Assembly: GCF_037963835.1 (NCBI RefSeq)
Contig: NZ_CP150145.1
Location: forward strand, 3,906,001 to 3,970,000
Origin: Paenibacillus sp. FSL H8-0332
Lineage (GTDB): Bacteria; Bacillota; Bacilli; Paenibacillales; Paenibacillaceae
Length of the DNA stretch: 64,000 bases
Reading direction: 5' to 3'
The notes beneath the pieces were generated by a model. That model had not been told where the DNA came from. It searched no databases and saw only the letters and a program-made list of their open reading frames with translations. The position numbers were made by a program, and so were the translations under genes. This document shows, one piece after another, positions 54,550 to 64,000 of this stretch. Each line of letters begins with the position of its first letter. Within the stretch, counting starts at the first letter, position 1.

Positions 54550-54593
54550 AAAAAAGCCTGCGGCTGCACCCGAAGGTGCATTTTCCGCAAGCT
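54550..54593 (-). terminator. terminator of dut
   Basis: AGCTTGCGG...CCGCAGGCT with inner TGCACC-TTCG-GGTGCA hairpin, then TTTTTTT on the minus strand. Confidence 0.85.
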
Positions 54594-54621
54594 AATTGGT
54601 ACAGCTATGAGATAAGGACGC

Positions 54622-55074
54622 TTATTTGCCAGTATGCCCGAAGCCGCCGGCTCCGCGCTCTGTGTCAGACAGCTCATCCACTTCCACCAGAGTCACTTCA
54701 GGCACAGCCTGGAATACCATCTGGGCGATCCGCTCGTTACGGGCAATCGCAAACGGCTCCTGTCCCAGGTTGATCAGCAGCACCTTAATTTCACCCCGGT
54801 AATCTGCGTCGATCGTGCCCGGTGTGTTCAGACAGGTGATGCCATGCTTCAGGGCCAGCCCGCTGCGCGGACGGATCTGCGCCTCCAGCCCGCCTGGCAT
54901 CGCCAGCGATATGCCGGTCGGGATCAGCGTCCGCTCGCCCGGAGCAAGTACCACAGGCTCTCCTACAGCGGCATACAGGTCATACCCCGAGGCCAGCTCG
55001 GACATTTTGCAGGGCAGCAGTACATCCTCATTCCCCGGAAGCTTGTTAATTTGTACGTAATGCGGCAAGATCAT
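54622..55074 (-). CDS. dut: dUTP diphosphatase
   Basis: 150 residues from ATG 55074. Trimeric dUTPase motifs: 1 ASGYDLYA, 2 [11 protein letters not shown], 3 [16 protein letters not shown], 4 RIAQMVFQ, 5 [11 protein letters not shown]. Hydrolyses dUTP to dUMP. The start is uncertain: ATG 55086 has no ribosome site, ATG 55074 has AGGAG only 2 nt away, TTG 55068 has it at 8 nt. Overlaps the 3' end of the ymxG gene. Motifs are all present. Confidence 0.93.
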   Translation of the reverse strand: MILPHYVQINKLPGNEDVLLPCKMSELASGYDLYAAVGEPVVLAPGERTLIPTGISLAMPGGLEAQIRPRSGLALKHGITCLNTPGTIDADYRGEIKVLLINLGQEPFAIARNERIAQMVFQAVPEVTLVEVDELSDTERGAGGFGHTGK

Positions 55075-56311
55075 CTCTCCTAACATTGGCTATCGCTTTA
55101 TCGGTGGAACCTACCATCGCCAGGGACAACGGCTGTGCGAACATAAAGTCCAGCAGAGCGTTGATATCCTCCATGGTTACAGCTCCGATTTTGGCTATCA
55201 TTTCATCCAGCGTATCCTGACGGCCGAGCATCAGCTCATTTTTGCCCATCCGGTTCATCCGGCTGCCCGTACTCTCCAGACTGAGAATCAGGCTGCCCTT
55301 GAGCTGCTCCTTGCCCTTACGGAGCTCGTCCTCGCTCAGGCCGTTCACAGCCAGATCACGCAGCATTTCTTTGATCAGCTCTGTAACTTCCTTGGTCTGC
55401 TTCGGCGCTGTACCGGCATACACCGTGAACAAACCGCTATCCGCCTGGGCGCTATGGTAGGAGAATACGGAATAGGCCAGACCGCGCTTCTCGCGGATCT
55501 CCTGGAACAGCCGGGAGCTCATGCCGCCGCCGAACGCATTGTTGAGGAGCGCCATCGGATATTGCAGCGGTCCGCCGCTGCGGACACCCGGCAAGGAGAT
55601 GCAGATGTGATTCTGCTCAGTCTTCTTTTTGTGGAACACCAGCTCCCCCTGATATGCAGGCTCAGTCAGCAGAGGTGCTTCACCATGATTCGTGAAGGAA
55701 CCGAAATGCTGCTCCAGCAGCGGGATCAGCCCGTCATTAATATTACCGGCTACGCTGATCACGGTGTTCTCGATGGTATACTGCTCCTTCATGTAAGCAC
55801 GCAGATCATCCGGCGTCATCTCCAGCAGGCGTTCCTTCAGCCCCAGGATGGTATAGGCCAGCGGGTGCTCGCCGTAGGCGGCAGCACACATCAGCTCATG
55901 GACAAGATCATCCGGCGTGTCCTCGCACATGGCGATTTCCTCCAGGATCACATTCTTCTCCTTGGCCAGCTCTTCCGCATCCATCCGTGAACGGAAGAAC
56001 ATATCCGCCAGCACATCCACGGCAATCGGCAAATGCTCATCCAGTACTTTGGCATAAAAGCATGTATATTCCTTCGAGGTAAAGGCATTGACGTTGCCGC
56101 CAATGGCATCAAACTGTTCGGCAATATCCTTGGCGGTATAGCGGTCAGTTCCCTTAAAGAGCATATGCTCGATGAAATGGGAAATCCCGTTATTAAGCGG
56201 GTTCTCATTGCGGGAGCCCGTCTTAACCCAGATTCCGAAAGATACGGACCGGCCGGTCGGGATCTTCTCGGTAACCACCCGGAGTCCGTTCGATAATAAT
56301 ATTTTGTCCAA
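55046..56311 (-). CDS. ymxG: M16 zinc peptidase (YmxG/MlpA-like)
   Basis: 421 residues from TTG 56311 (AGGAGG 8 nt upstream). Inverted zinc motif HFIEH in [14 protein letters not shown] and distal Glu in [21 protein letters not shown]; mitochondrial-processing-peptidase-like fold with Gly-rich [22 protein letters not shown]. Syntenic with B. subtilis ymxG (mlpA), between ylxY and dut/spoVFA. Confidence 0.93.
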   Translation of the reverse strand: MDKILLSNGLRVVTEKIPTGRSVSFGIWVKTGSRNENPLNNGISHFIEHMLFKGTDRYTAKDIAEQFDAIGGNVNAFTSKEYTCFYAKVLDEHLPIAVDVLADMFFRSRMDAEELAKEKNVILEEIAMCEDTPDDLVHELMCAAAYGEHPLAYTILGLKERLLEMTPDDLRAYMKEQYTIENTVISVAGNINDGLIPLLEQHFGSFTNHGEAPLLTEPAYQGELVFHKKKTEQNHICISLPGVRSGGPLQYPMALLNNAFGGGMSSRLFQEIREKRGLAYSVFSYHSAQADSGLFTVYAGTAPKQTKEVTELIKEMLRDLAVNGLSEDELRKGKEQLKGSLILSLESTGSRMNRMGKNELMLGRQDTLDEMIAKIGAVTMEDINALLDFMFAQPLSLAMVGSTDKAIANVRRDDLAALRTN

Positions 56312-56389
56312 TGTGTAATCCTCCTGGCACAGCCCTGGTTCTGTCTGTATTTATTATTCGCGCCTCTTATCCTATCAGAAATAAGGCGT

Positions 56390-57376
56390 TCACTCAACTT
56401 CCGCAGTCACGATACGCTCAGGTGAGAGCGTCTGACTGACGGTTCCCAAGAGCAGGCCCTTGGCTTTGATCCCCCGGATCATCCCTCTTAGCGCTTGCGA
56501 GGAGGACGCCGTCGGATGCATCAGGATCAGGGTTCCCGGCTCTACCCGGCTGCTGATCTTGGCAACAATTGATTCCGGGGACGGATTGCGCCAATCGACC
56601 GTATCGAGCGTCCACAACACCGTCTTTAGCCCCAGCGAGGCGGCAATCTCCACCGTCTGCTGGTTAAAGTCTCCTGACGGCGGAGCAAACCACTTATTCG
56701 TCACACCCAGACTTTCCTTCAGCAGCTTCTGCGTCTTCTCAATCTCGGCAGCGGCACGCGGCCGGCTTAGATTACTCATCTTGGGATGCGTATACGCATG
56801 GTTCTCCACCTCATGCCCGCGCTTCAACATCTCTGCTGCAAGCTCCTTGTTGCGGCTTAGCCAGCTTCCGTCCAGAAAAAAAGTCACCTTCACCTTTTCC
56901 GCATCAAGAATATCCAGCATCGGCCGGATATACTCATTCCCCCACGCCACATTAATCATCAGCGAGACCATCGGCTTCGCCGGATTCCCCCGGTAGATCG
57001 GCTGCGCTCCCAGATCATCCAGCGATACCTTAGGCTTAATCTGGCGGTACATCAGCTTGAGCCCTTCTTGGGGTCCCCGTAAAAGTGCGCTCCGGTAGGT
57101 GGCCTCCACATCGACTTCCAGCCCGTTATAACCGGGTATGGCTTTCCATACCCGGTCAACTACAGCATTCACCGGCTGCGCATTCAGCGCCTCGGCCCGG
57201 CGGGTAATCTGCGCGCGCAGATCATCCTCCGCCTGATTCAGAGCATAGCTCATCACGGCTGCATCCGCCTGCGGCTTAAGCCCGGCAATCATCTCTTTCA
57301 CGGGTCCGTTCGTACTGCCAATTCCGATTACTACTGCGATGCAAGCCAGCACAAGCGCCGCCTTGTCCGTCTTCAT
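56390..57376 (-). CDS. ylxY: YlxY-type polysaccharide deacetylase-like protein
   Basis: 328 residues. N-terminal membrane/signal segment (about 5-22), NodB homology domain from about 125: motif 1 reads MINVAWGNEY instead of TFDDG, so the catalytic Asp pair is missing; motif 2 HxxxH is kept (NHAYTHPKMS), then FAPPSGDFN and LWTLDTVDW. Motif 1 loss is known in this subfamily, so deacetylase activity is doubtful. GGGGAGG precedes ATG 57376. Follows pnp as in B. subtilis. Confidence 0.88.
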   Translation of the reverse strand: MKTDKAALVLACIAVVIGIGSTNGPVKEMIAGLKPQADAAVMSYALNQAEDDLRAQITRRAEALNAQPVNAVVDRVWKAIPGYNGLEVDVEATYRSALLRGPQEGLKLMYRQIKPKVSLDDLGAQPIYRGNPAKPMVSLMINVAWGNEYIRPMLDILDAEKVKVTFFLDGSWLSRNKELAAEMLKRGHEVENHAYTHPKMSNLSRPRAAAEIEKTQKLLKESLGVTNKWFAPPSGDFNQQTVEIAASLGLKTVLWTLDTVDWRNPSPESIVAKISSRVEPGTLILMHPTASSSQALRGMIRGIKAKGLLLGTVSQTLSPERIVTAEVE

Positions 57377-57559
57377 GACGTCTTACCTCCCCGGCAGAAA
57401 CGGTCTGTTCCGTCCCCGCACAAGGGTCAAGCCGTGCGGGGACGCTTTGTCCCAGCCTATGTATGAAGGACGCAGATTATGCATACTGCATCTATACTGC
57501 CTTCAAGCGGGTAAGATATAGCCGTCCTGTCAGGACCCCATCGCTGCGCATACTTTTCC

Positions 57560-57589
57560 AAAAAAAAGAGGCAGAACCGTACTGCCTCT
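57560..57589 (-). terminator. terminator of pnp
   Basis: AGAGGCAG (57567-57574) and CTGCCTCT (57582-57589) with TTTTTTTT following on the minus strand. Confidence 0.88.
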
Positions 57590-57641
57590 GTCTCTTCTTC
57601 TTATCTATAGTTGGAATACCGGTGAAACGGCGGCGTAAGAC

Positions 57642-59744
57642 TTACGCCTTCGCTCCGCTCTCCGAAGTCAGAACTGCTTTGCGCGACAGGTTGACGCGGC
57701 CTTGCTGGTCGATCTCCGTTACCTTCACGGTAATGGTGTCGCCAATCGCCACAACATCTTCCACCTTAGCCACACGATCGGTGGACAGCTGGGAGATATG
57801 CACGAGGCCGTCTTTACCAGGGATCAATTCAACAAAAGCGCCGAATTTCTCAATGCGTCTAACGGTACCCACATAAATCTCACCAACCACTACTTCCTTC
57901 ACAATACCCTCAATAATTCCACGGGCCTTCTGAATCATGGCTTCGTCAGAGGAACCGATGAATACGCGGCCATCCTGTTCGATGTCGATCTTCACGCCGG
58001 TTTCTTCAATAATTTTGTTGATGATTTTACCGCCAGCACCGATAACATCACGGATTTTGTCCGGGTTGATATTGATGATGATGATCTTCGGAGCATATTT
58101 AGACAGGCTCTGTCTTGGAGCAGCGATCGCTTCATTCATTTTACCAAGGATGAACATACGTCCTTCTTTGGCCTGCTGAAGCGCCTCGTGCAGAATTTTG
58201 CGGTCGATGCCGTCGATTTTGATATCCATCTGAATAGCCGTTACGCCTTCAGCTGTACCCGCTACCTTGAAGTCCATATCGCCGAGGTGATCTTCCATGC
58301 CTTGAATATCGGTCAGGATGGAGACATGCTCCCCGTCCTTGATCAAACCCATCGCTACACCTGCTACAGGCGCCTTGATAGGTACCCCTGCATCCATCAT
58401 GGCCAGGATACTGGCACAGATGCTCGCCTGGGAGGTGGAGCCATTGGATTCAATCGCTTCAGATACCAGACGGATGGTGTACGGGAATTCAGTCTCACTT
58501 GGAATAACCTTGGACAATGCACGTTCACCCAGTGCTCCGTGGCCGATCTCGCGGCGTCCCGGTGCTCTCAGCGGACGGGCTTCCCCTACGCTGAACGGAG
58601 GGAAGTTGTAATGGTGCATGAATCGCTTGGTTTCTGCCGGATCAATCCCATCCAGAATCTGCACATCACCTAGTGCACCCAGGGTACATACGCTAAGGAT
58701 CTGTGTCTGGCCGCGTGTGAACAGACCGGAACCGTGTGTGCGCGGCAGCAGGCCTGTATCGCATTCGATCGGACGAATCTCATCCAGCTTACGTCCATCC
58801 GGACGAACCTTGTCATGCGTGATTAGACGTCTGACTTCATCCTTCACGATATCATGCAGTGCTTCCTTGACATCCTTAAGAAGCTCTGGGGTTTCTATGT
58901 ATTTCTCTGCGAAATACGCCACCGCTTCGTTGTTCACCAGATCGATCGCATCCTGGCGGGCATGCTTCTCGGCGATTCTTACGGCTTCCACCAGACGAAT
59001 CTCAGCAAAAGCACGAACCTCTGTATTTACATCCGCATTAACCGCATGCAGCTTCACGGCCATCTTCTCTTTACCGGCAACGGCTACGAGCTGCTCAATC
59101 ACAGCCACAATCTTGCGGACCTCGTCATGTCCGAACATGATCGCTTCCAGCATCACATCTTCAGTCACTTCATTGGCTTCTGCCTCTACCATCATGATGG
59201 CATCCTTCGTACCAGCCACAACCAGATAAAGATCACTGATAGCCTGCTGGGCTTGATCAGGATTGATGATGAATTCTCCGTTAATCCGGCCAACAGCCAC
59301 GCCGCCGATTGGTCCGTTAAACGGTACATCGGAAATACTGAGCGCAGCGGAAGTACCGATCATGGCAGCAATATCAGGCGCACAGTCCTGATCCACGCTC
59401 ATTACCAGGTTCAAGACTTGAACGTCATTGCGGAACCCTTCCGGGAACAATGGACGAATCGGACGGTCTGTCAGACGGCTGGACAGAATCGCCTTCTCGC
59501 TCGGACGTCCTTCACGTTTGATGAATCCGCCTGGGATTTTGCCTACTGCATATAATCTTTCCTCATAGTTCACTGTCAGCGGGAAGAAATCCAGATCTTT
59601 AGGTTCACTGGATGCTGTAACCGTACACAATACTGAAGTATCTCCGTAACGCACCATCACGGCTGCGTTCGCTTGTTTGGCCAGACGGCCTGTTTCCAGC
59701 ACAAGGCGTCTTCCGCCCAGCTGCATTTCCACACGTTGTTCCAT
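57642..59744 (-). CDS. pnp: polynucleotide phosphorylase
   Basis: 700 residues, normal. Two RNase PH domains (about 1-220 and 310-540; [50 protein letters not shown]), KH domain ([20 protein letters not shown]), S1 domain ([33 protein letters not shown]). 3'-5' phosphorolytic exoribonuclease. AAGGAGG precedes ATG 59744. Downstream of rpsO, separated by an attenuator-like hairpin. Confidence 0.98.
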   Translation of the reverse strand: MEQRVEMQLGGRRLVLETGRLAKQANAAVMVRYGDTSVLCTVTASSEPKDLDFFPLTVNYEERLYAVGKIPGGFIKREGRPSEKAILSSRLTDRPIRPLFPEGFRNDVQVLNLVMSVDQDCAPDIAAMIGTSAALSISDVPFNGPIGGVAVGRINGEFIINPDQAQQAISDLYLVVAGTKDAIMMVEAEANEVTEDVMLEAIMFGHDEVRKIVAVIEQLVAVAGKEKMAVKLHAVNADVNTEVRAFAEIRLVEAVRIAEKHARQDAIDLVNNEAVAYFAEKYIETPELLKDVKEALHDIVKDEVRRLITHDKVRPDGRKLDEIRPIECDTGLLPRTHGSGLFTRGQTQILSVCTLGALGDVQILDGIDPAETKRFMHHYNFPPFSVGEARPLRAPGRREIGHGALGERALSKVIPSETEFPYTIRLVSEAIESNGSTSQASICASILAMMDAGVPIKAPVAGVAMGLIKDGEHVSILTDIQGMEDHLGDMDFKVAGTAEGVTAIQMDIKIDGIDRKILHEALQQAKEGRMFILGKMNEAIAAPRQSLSKYAPKIIIININPDKIRDVIGAGGKIINKIIEETGVKIDIEQDGRVFIGSSDEAMIQKARGIIEGIVKEVVVGEIYVGTVRRIEKFGAFVELIPGKDGLVHISQLSTDRVAKVEDVVAIGDTITVKVTEIDQQGRVNLSRKAVLTSESGAKA

Positions 59745-59790
59745 AAAACCCCTCCTTGAATGGTTATAATACGTTCTGTATGTTCTACAA

Positions 59791-59836
59791 GCAAAAACGG
59801 CTTGTCCTCCGCAGAGGTGAGGATAGCCGTTTTTGC
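59791..59836 (-). terminator. terminator between rpsO and pnp
   Basis: GCAAAAACGGCT pairs with AGCCGTTTTTGC, with an inner GTCCTC/GAGGA stem. U-runs on both sides. Could end rpsO or be a partial read-through site before pnp. Confidence 0.75.
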
Positions 59837-59967
59837 GAATGCTATCAACTTGTCAACTGTAAAAGTTTACCCTAAATTTTCAAAAAGCAACCCGGCTGTC
59901 CCGCTGTCGCTCGTAAGAAGGACATACGGTATACAACCAGGCTGCTTTAGGGTTCTACTTATGGAAA

Positions 59968-60237
59968 TTAACGACGCAATCCCAGTTTTTCGATCAGGGC
60001 GCTGTAACGTCTGATGTCTTTGTTCTTCAAATACGCCAGCAGTTTACGACGTTGTCCAACCATCTTCAGCAGTCCGCGGCGGGAATGATGATCCTTCTTG
60101 TGCGTACGCAAGTGGTCAGTCAAATTAACGATGTTCTCCGTAAGGATAGCAACTTGCACCTCAGGGGATCCAGTATCGGATTCGTGAGTTTTGTGCTCGT
60201 CGATCAATTGGTGTTTACGTTCTTGAGTCAATGCCAT
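59968..60237 (-). CDS. rpsO: 30S ribosomal protein S15
   Basis: 89 residues from ATG 60237 (AAGGAGGTGAACAGG). [65 protein letters not shown], all conserved in S15. Own promoter and about 100-nt leader. Confidence 0.98.
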   Translation of the reverse strand: MALTQERKHQLIDEHKTHESDTGSPEVQVAILTENIVNLTDHLRTHKKDHHSRRGLLKMVGQRRKLLAYLKNKDIRRYSALIEKLGLRR

Positions 60238-60334
60238 CCTGTTCACCTCCTTCATTATAATCGCCAGTAGCCTCGTCACCGTCGGTGAGAACAAGCAACC
60301 AAGCTAAGGTTCTGATGCTGTCAATCCAGCAACG
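60238..60334 (-). other. rpsO leader, possible S15 autoregulatory RNA
   Basis: About 100-nt untranslated leader with a hairpin CTCACCGACGGTGA-like stem (about 60278-60292) close to the ribosome-binding site. S15 binds its own leader in other Firmicutes; structure here is only suggested. Confidence 0.35.
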
Positions 60335-60340
60335 TTAATC

Positions 60341-60369
60341 AGTATAGCACCTTCACAGGCAAAAGTAAA
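60341..60369 (-). promoter_or_regulatory. sigma-A promoter of rpsO
   Basis: Minus strand TTTACT (60364-60369), 17-nt spacer, TATACT (60341-60346). Confidence 0.55.
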
Positions 60370-60387
60370 CGGCATGTCCGTGAAAGA

Positions 60388-61335
60388 TTAGGAATGATAT
60401 CCCAGAAGACCTCTGGCTGTCTCGGCATCTGCACCGATCTGGGCAATCAAGGCATCAATAGACTCGAACTTGCGCTCAGCGCGGATGTAGGACACCAGCT
60501 CTACCTTAAGCTCATGCCCATAGATATCCGCGGCAAAATCAAACAGATGGACTTCAAAGCTGGGCTTGGTTACCCCTTCATGAAACGTAGGCTTCACACC
60601 GACATTCATAACCCCGTACAGCACTTCGTCCCTGTAAAAGACCTTCACTGCGTATACGCCTGTGGCCGGAATGACATAGCGGTCTTCGAGCTGCAGGTTC
60701 GCTGTCGGAAAGCCGATGGTCCGGCCCCGCTTCTCCCCGTGACCGACGATACCGCGCAGGTGATAACAACGCCCAAACCAGGCATTGGCCTTATCGAGTT
60801 CCCCGCTCAGCAAGCTCTTGCGGATGCCGGAGCTGCTGACCTTCTCCCCTTCAAGGAGGAACGGCGCGACCGTCTCTACCTTCATCGCACCCTGTCCCAG
60901 TTCCGAAAGCGTATCCGCATCCCCCTCGCCCTTGTGGCCGAAGCGGAAGTCGAACCCGACAACCGCAGTCACAATCTGTAGCGGCAGCAGCATCACAGAG
61001 ACAAAGTCCGCCGGGCTTACCCGGGAGAGTTCTTCATTAAATGCAATTATATATAAAAGCTCAACACCCATCCCGGCAAGCAGCTCCTGCTTATCCTTAG
61101 CGGGTGTCAAATATCCCTCATAATCCCCTTTGCCCATAACGTCCTTGGGATGGGGGTAGAAAGTCATAACGGCTGCAGGTACACCTGCCTCGCGGGCAAG
61201 AGCAACAGCAGATGTGATGACACTGGCATGTCCGAGATGCAATCCATCGAATTGTCCCAGAGCAACTACTTGAGGCTGCGCATACTGCGCCACCGTCTCC
61301 GGCAGCATCGGATAGCTTATCGTTACGGTTCTCAC
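60388..61335 (-). CDS. ribF: bifunctional riboflavin kinase / FAD synthetase
   Basis: 315 residues from GTG 61335, chosen because AGGTGAG lies 7 nt upstream (GTG 61347 would swallow it). N-terminal FAD synthetase with VALGQFDGLHLGHASVI and GFDFRFGHKGEG; C-terminal flavokinase with RTIGFPTANL, ATGVYAVKV. Makes FMN and FAD. Between truB and rpsO as in B. subtilis. Confidence 0.95.
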   Translation of the reverse strand: MRTVTISYPMLPETVAQYAQPQVVALGQFDGLHLGHASVITSAVALAREAGVPAAVMTFYPHPKDVMGKGDYEGYLTPAKDKQELLAGMGVELLYIIAFNEELSRVSPADFVSVMLLPLQIVTAVVGFDFRFGHKGEGDADTLSELGQGAMKVETVAPFLLEGEKVSSSGIRKSLLSGELDKANAWFGRCYHLRGIVGHGEKRGRTIGFPTANLQLEDRYVIPATGVYAVKVFYRDEVLYGVMNVGVKPTFHEGVTKPSFEVHLFDFAADIYGHELKVELVSYIRAERKFESIDALIAQIGADAETARGLLGYHS

Positions 61336-61371
61336 GCTGTTTCTCACCTACATTCGCAAATAAATTAAAGT

Positions 61372-62286
61372 TTAGACCTGGGCAAACACCTTGACGGGTG
61401 CAATAGCTCCTGTAGCCTCCAGAGCATAGATGCCGAGGAACTCCCCTTGCTGATCATAAAGCCGGAAATCTCCGCCTTGCTTCACTTCAGGCGTCACACA
61501 ACGGATCGACAACCGCTGCCCTTGCAGGGCCGCTTTCTTCTTCTCCTCGGCAACAATATGTCTGGGCAAATGTGAAATCGCCTCGTCGGCAGCAATCAGA
61601 TGCTCATCCAGCGTACCGGCTTCCTTGTGCTGCGCAATTTGCTCCAGAGTCAGGCAATGACTGGCCGAGATCCCGGCCGACATCGTCCGCTCCAGCTTCA
61701 CCATTACCCCAGGAACACCAAGTTTACGCCCGATATCTACACAGAGGGTGCGGATATAGGTCCCCTTCGAGCATAGCGCCCGAAAGGTAATCTCCGGATA
61801 ATTGCCATTCCAGACCATTTGATGCATCTCAATCTCATAAATCTCTACTTCGCGGCTCTTACGTTCCACGGTCTTGCCTTCCCGGGCCAGCTCATATAAA
61901 CGCTTGCCGTCCACCTTCACTGCCGAATACATCGGAGGTACCTGCGAAATCACGCCCTGGAAGGTGTTCAGTACAGCCAGCACTTCGGCCTCTGTAACAT
62001 GAACCTCCTCCACGGATTCCGTGATCGTTCCGGTAACATCCTCTGTATCGCTGGCCATTCCCAGCCGCAGCGTGGCAACATATTCCTTGGGCAGCTCCTG
62101 GATATACTCCACTACCCTTGTAGCCCGGCCCAAACAGAGCGGCAATACTCCGGTTACCTGAGGATCAAGTGTACCGGTATGTCCAATCCGCTTCATGCCC
62201 AGAATGCGCCGCGCCTTGGCCACAACATCATGTGAAGTGAACCCTGCCGGCTTGTATACAGCCAGAACTCCTGTAAGCTCACTCAT
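61372..62286 (-). CDS. truB: tRNA pseudouridine(55) synthase
   Basis: 304 residues. Catalytic Asp in GHTGTLDPQVTGVLP; KEYVATLRLGMASDTEDVTG; CSKGTYIRTLCVDIG; C-terminal PUA-like tail. ATG 62286 overlaps the nrnA stop by 4 bp, so it is coupled. Confidence 0.96.
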   Translation of the reverse strand: MSELTGVLAVYKPAGFTSHDVVAKARRILGMKRIGHTGTLDPQVTGVLPLCLGRATRVVEYIQELPKEYVATLRLGMASDTEDVTGTITESVEEVHVTEAEVLAVLNTFQGVISQVPPMYSAVKVDGKRLYELAREGKTVERKSREVEIYEIEMHQMVWNGNYPEITFRALCSKGTYIRTLCVDIGRKLGVPGVMVKLERTMSAGISASHCLTLEQIAQHKEAGTLDEHLIAADEAISHLPRHIVAEEKKKAALQGQRLSIRCVTPEVKQGGDFRLYDQQGEFLGIYALEATGAIAPVKVFAQV

Positions 62287-63260
62287 AAATGACGTTTGAC
62301 CTCCTCAAGCACCTGGGTCACAGCCTCTTCCAGACTACCGTTAATGCGGGCACCCGCTGCACGGGTGTGGCCGCCGCCGCCGAAGGCCTGCGCCAGCGCT
62401 GCCACATCCACCTTGCCTGCGGAACGCAGACTAGCCTTCACCGCCTGGTCATCAATGACCTTGAACAGAACGCCTACCTCTACCCCGCGGATATTACGGG
62501 GATAATTGACAATCCCTTCAAGATCCTCATTGGCTGCTCCGGAGTCCAGCATATCCTGAGGCGTAACATATACCCAGGCTATATCTCCTTCAGGACTGAG
62601 CTGCAGTGTGCTAAGCGCCCGGTTCAGCACCTTTACCTGAGGGAGAGTCATCTCTTCCAGCAGGGTCTCTGCGAGATCCGGTCCATTCACGCCCAGTGCC
62701 AGCAGTTCGGATACCGCCGCCATCACTTTAGGTGAAGTATTGCTGTAACGGAAACCGCCGGTATCTGTTAACAGCCCGGTATATATGGCTGTAGCAATAT
62801 CAATATCCCACTCCAGCTCAAAGGTCTTCAGCAGATCGAACAGAATTTCTGCTGTCGCTGCCGCATCCGGCTTGATGAGGTTCACCGCGCCATAGCCGTT
62901 ATTGGTTGGATGATGGTCTATATTCAAGATCAGTGCATCACTGGTGAAATGCTGCTGGGTCATCCCCACACGCTGGAAATCCGCGCAGTCGACACAAATT
63001 ACATGGCTGTACTGGCGGGGCAATGAACCCTCAGACAGATTTACAATTTGATCGGCATGCCATAAATATTCCATTCTTTGCGGGATTTGCCCCTCGTTCA
63101 GCATCAAATATTTTTTGCCCAGACATGAGAGAAGCCAGCCCACCGCGAGGGTGGAGCTGACTGCATCTCCGTCCGGCTGAACATGCGACACTACAAGATA
63201 ATCGTCGTGTTCCAGCAGAAACTTACGCGTCTGCTGGAGACTTTGTTCATAGCTCTGCAT
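62283..63260 (-). CDS. nrnA: NrnA, nanoRNase / pAp phosphatase (DHH family)
   Basis: 325 residues. DHH motifs: VVSHVQPDGDAVSST, CVDCAD, LNIDHHPTN, TDTGGFRYSNT; C-terminal DHHA1 GGGGHTRAAGARI. Degrades 2-5-nt RNAs and dephosphorylates pAp. GGAGACGGCGA precedes ATG 63260; rbfA is 26 bp upstream. Confidence 0.95.
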   Translation of the reverse strand: MQSYEQSLQQTRKFLLEHDDYLVVSHVQPDGDAVSSTLAVGWLLSCLGKKYLMLNEGQIPQRMEYLWHADQIVNLSEGSLPRQYSHVICVDCADFQRVGMTQQHFTSDALILNIDHHPTNNGYGAVNLIKPDAAATAEILFDLLKTFELEWDIDIATAIYTGLLTDTGGFRYSNTSPKVMAAVSELLALGVNGPDLAETLLEEMTLPQVKVLNRALSTLQLSPEGDIAWVYVTPQDMLDSGAANEDLEGIVNYPRNIRGVEVGVLFKVIDDQAVKASLRSAGKVDVAALAQAFGGGGHTRAAGARINGSLEEAVTQVLEEVKRHL

Positions 63261-63286
63261 TCGCCGTCTCCTTTATGTTCCGTAGC

Positions 63287-63634
63287 CTATTCGTTTTTGC
63301 CGATTTCGCCGAGCAGCTTCTCAATATGACTTCCGTAAGCAACGGATTCATCCATCTTGAAGATCAGCTCAGGCGTATGGCGCAGGCGAATCGCTTTGCC
63401 AAGCTCCGAGCGGAGAAAGCCATTGGCTTTCTCTATCGCTTTGAGCGAGTCAGACTTCTGCTCCTCGTCCCCGAATACACTCAGGTATACCTTGGCCTGT
63501 GACAAATCATTCGTCACATCTACTCCAGTTATCGTTACGAACCCGACACGCGGGTCCTTCAGTCCGCTCTGGATGAGCTGGCTCAGCTCTTTCTTAATCT
63601 GTTCGCCAACCCGTCCGGCTCTGATTTTAGACAT
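63287..63634 (-). CDS. rbfA: ribosome-binding factor A
   Basis: 115 residues, family length. [72 protein letters not shown]. Matures the 30S subunit (16S 5' end). AGGTGAAATAAG precedes ATG 63634; infB stop is 18 bp upstream. Confidence 0.97.
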   Translation of the reverse strand: MSKIRAGRVGEQIKKELSQLIQSGLKDPRVGFVTITGVDVTNDLSQAKVYLSVFGDEEQKSDSLKAIEKANGFLRSELGKAIRLRHTPELIFKMDESVAYGSHIEKLLGEIGKNE

Positions 63635-63652
63635 CTTATTTCACCTCTTCGC

Positions 63653-64000
63653 TTAGCGCTCTACCGTTTCCATGATGAATGCTTCGATAATGTCGCCTTC
63701 AATGACATCATTATAGCGTTCCAAAGTTATGCCACATTCATAACCCTGTGCCACTTCTTTTGCATCATCTTTGAAACGCTTCAAGGTGTCGATTTTGCCT
63801 GTGAAGACAACAATACCGCTGCGGATCAGGCGCATTTCAGCATTGCGGGAAATTTTGCCGTCTGTAACCATACAGCCTGCGACACTGCCCACTTTGCTGA
63901 TTTTGAATACGTTGCGCACTTCGGCATGGCCGATAACAGCTTCTTTATAGATGGGATCAAGCATGCCCTTCATGGCACTTTCAATCTCTTCAATGACATT
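63653..64000 (-). CDS. infB: translation initiation factor IF-2, C-terminal end (partial)
   Basis: The frame is open past the window edge; about 115 C-terminal residues are present. [52 protein letters not shown]-like segment and ALIMETVE-like end ([10 protein letters not shown]) match domain IV of IF-2, which binds fMet-tRNA. Operon with rbfA. Confidence 0.95.
   Translation of the reverse strand, partial: NVIEEIESAMKGMLDPIYKEAVIGHAEVRNVFKISKVGSVAGCMVTDGKISRNAEMRLIRSGIVVFTGKIDTLKRFKDDAKEVAQGYECGITLERYNDVIEGDIIEAFIMETVER

Noticed and set aside
57702-58673. 323-residue plus-strand ORF
   Set aside because: Antisense to pnp, a certain gene; no domain features.

Overview
The window looks like a chromosome segment of an endospore-forming, Paenibacillus-like member of the Bacillales. 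The support is the gene order from infB to spoVS, which follows the Bacillus subtilis block infB-rbfA-nrnA-truB-ribF-rpsO-pnp-ylxY-ymxG-(dut)-spoVFAB-dapG-dapA-rnjB-tepA-ylzJ-spoIIIE-ymfF/H/I/J/K/M-pgsA-cinA-recA-rny-ymdB-spoVS. Other support is the sporulation genes, purine-rich Shine-Dalgarno sites, frequent GTG/TTG starts and moderately high G+C. The genus is inferred, not proven. No rRNA, tRNA, CRISPR array or prophage was seen.

Bases 1-22.9 kb are mostly accessory. They hold a GH42 beta-galactosidase (cut by the window edge) divergent from an AraC regulator; a heterodimeric ABC exporter divergent from a LysR regulator; and htpG behind a perfect CIRCE operator. Next comes a repeat-rich gene-poor island (9.4-11.9 kb) with a GyrI-like gene remnant, an IS3-family element using an A7G frameshift, several copies of a dispersed repeat and a 51-bp minisatellite. 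A translationally coupled iron-type ABC importer follows, ending in a beta-CASP-like metallo-hydrolase and divergent from its own LysR gene. The rest is a secreted CYTH-like protein, a LysR/DapA-paralogue divergent pair and a DEAD-box helicase.

Bases 23-40 kb run almost entirely on the minus strand: pduL, an M19 dipeptidase, spoVS, ymdB, rny, recX, recA, cinA, pgsA, a YajQ-family gene, a 53-residue membrane protein, ymfM/rodZ, ymfK, ymfJ, ymfI, the M16 pair ymfH/ymfF, and sleB. Sigma-H (spoVS) and sigma-G (ymfJ, sleB) promoters can be read directly, as can a LexA box at recA.

At 40.4-42.4 kb a plus-strand locus interrupts the block. One uninterrupted ORF joins an AraC regulator to a siderophore-binding lipoprotein, and a perfect Fur box, promoter and ribosome-binding site lie in frame at the junction. 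This is the most unusual object in the window.

Bases 42.5-64 kb return to the conserved minus-strand block: spoIIIE, ylzJ, tepA, an inserted ECF sigma/anti-sigma pair, an RNase J gene with a long leader, dapA, dapG, spoVFB, spoVFA, dut, ymxG, ylxY, pnp, rpsO, ribF, truB, nrnA, rbfA and the 3' end of infB. The genes for translation, RNA decay, recombination, lysine/dipicolinate synthesis and sporulation sit together as in other Bacillales. Two departures are that asd is absent from the dipicolinate/lysine cluster, and that ymdB seems to lack any ATG/GTG/TTG start.
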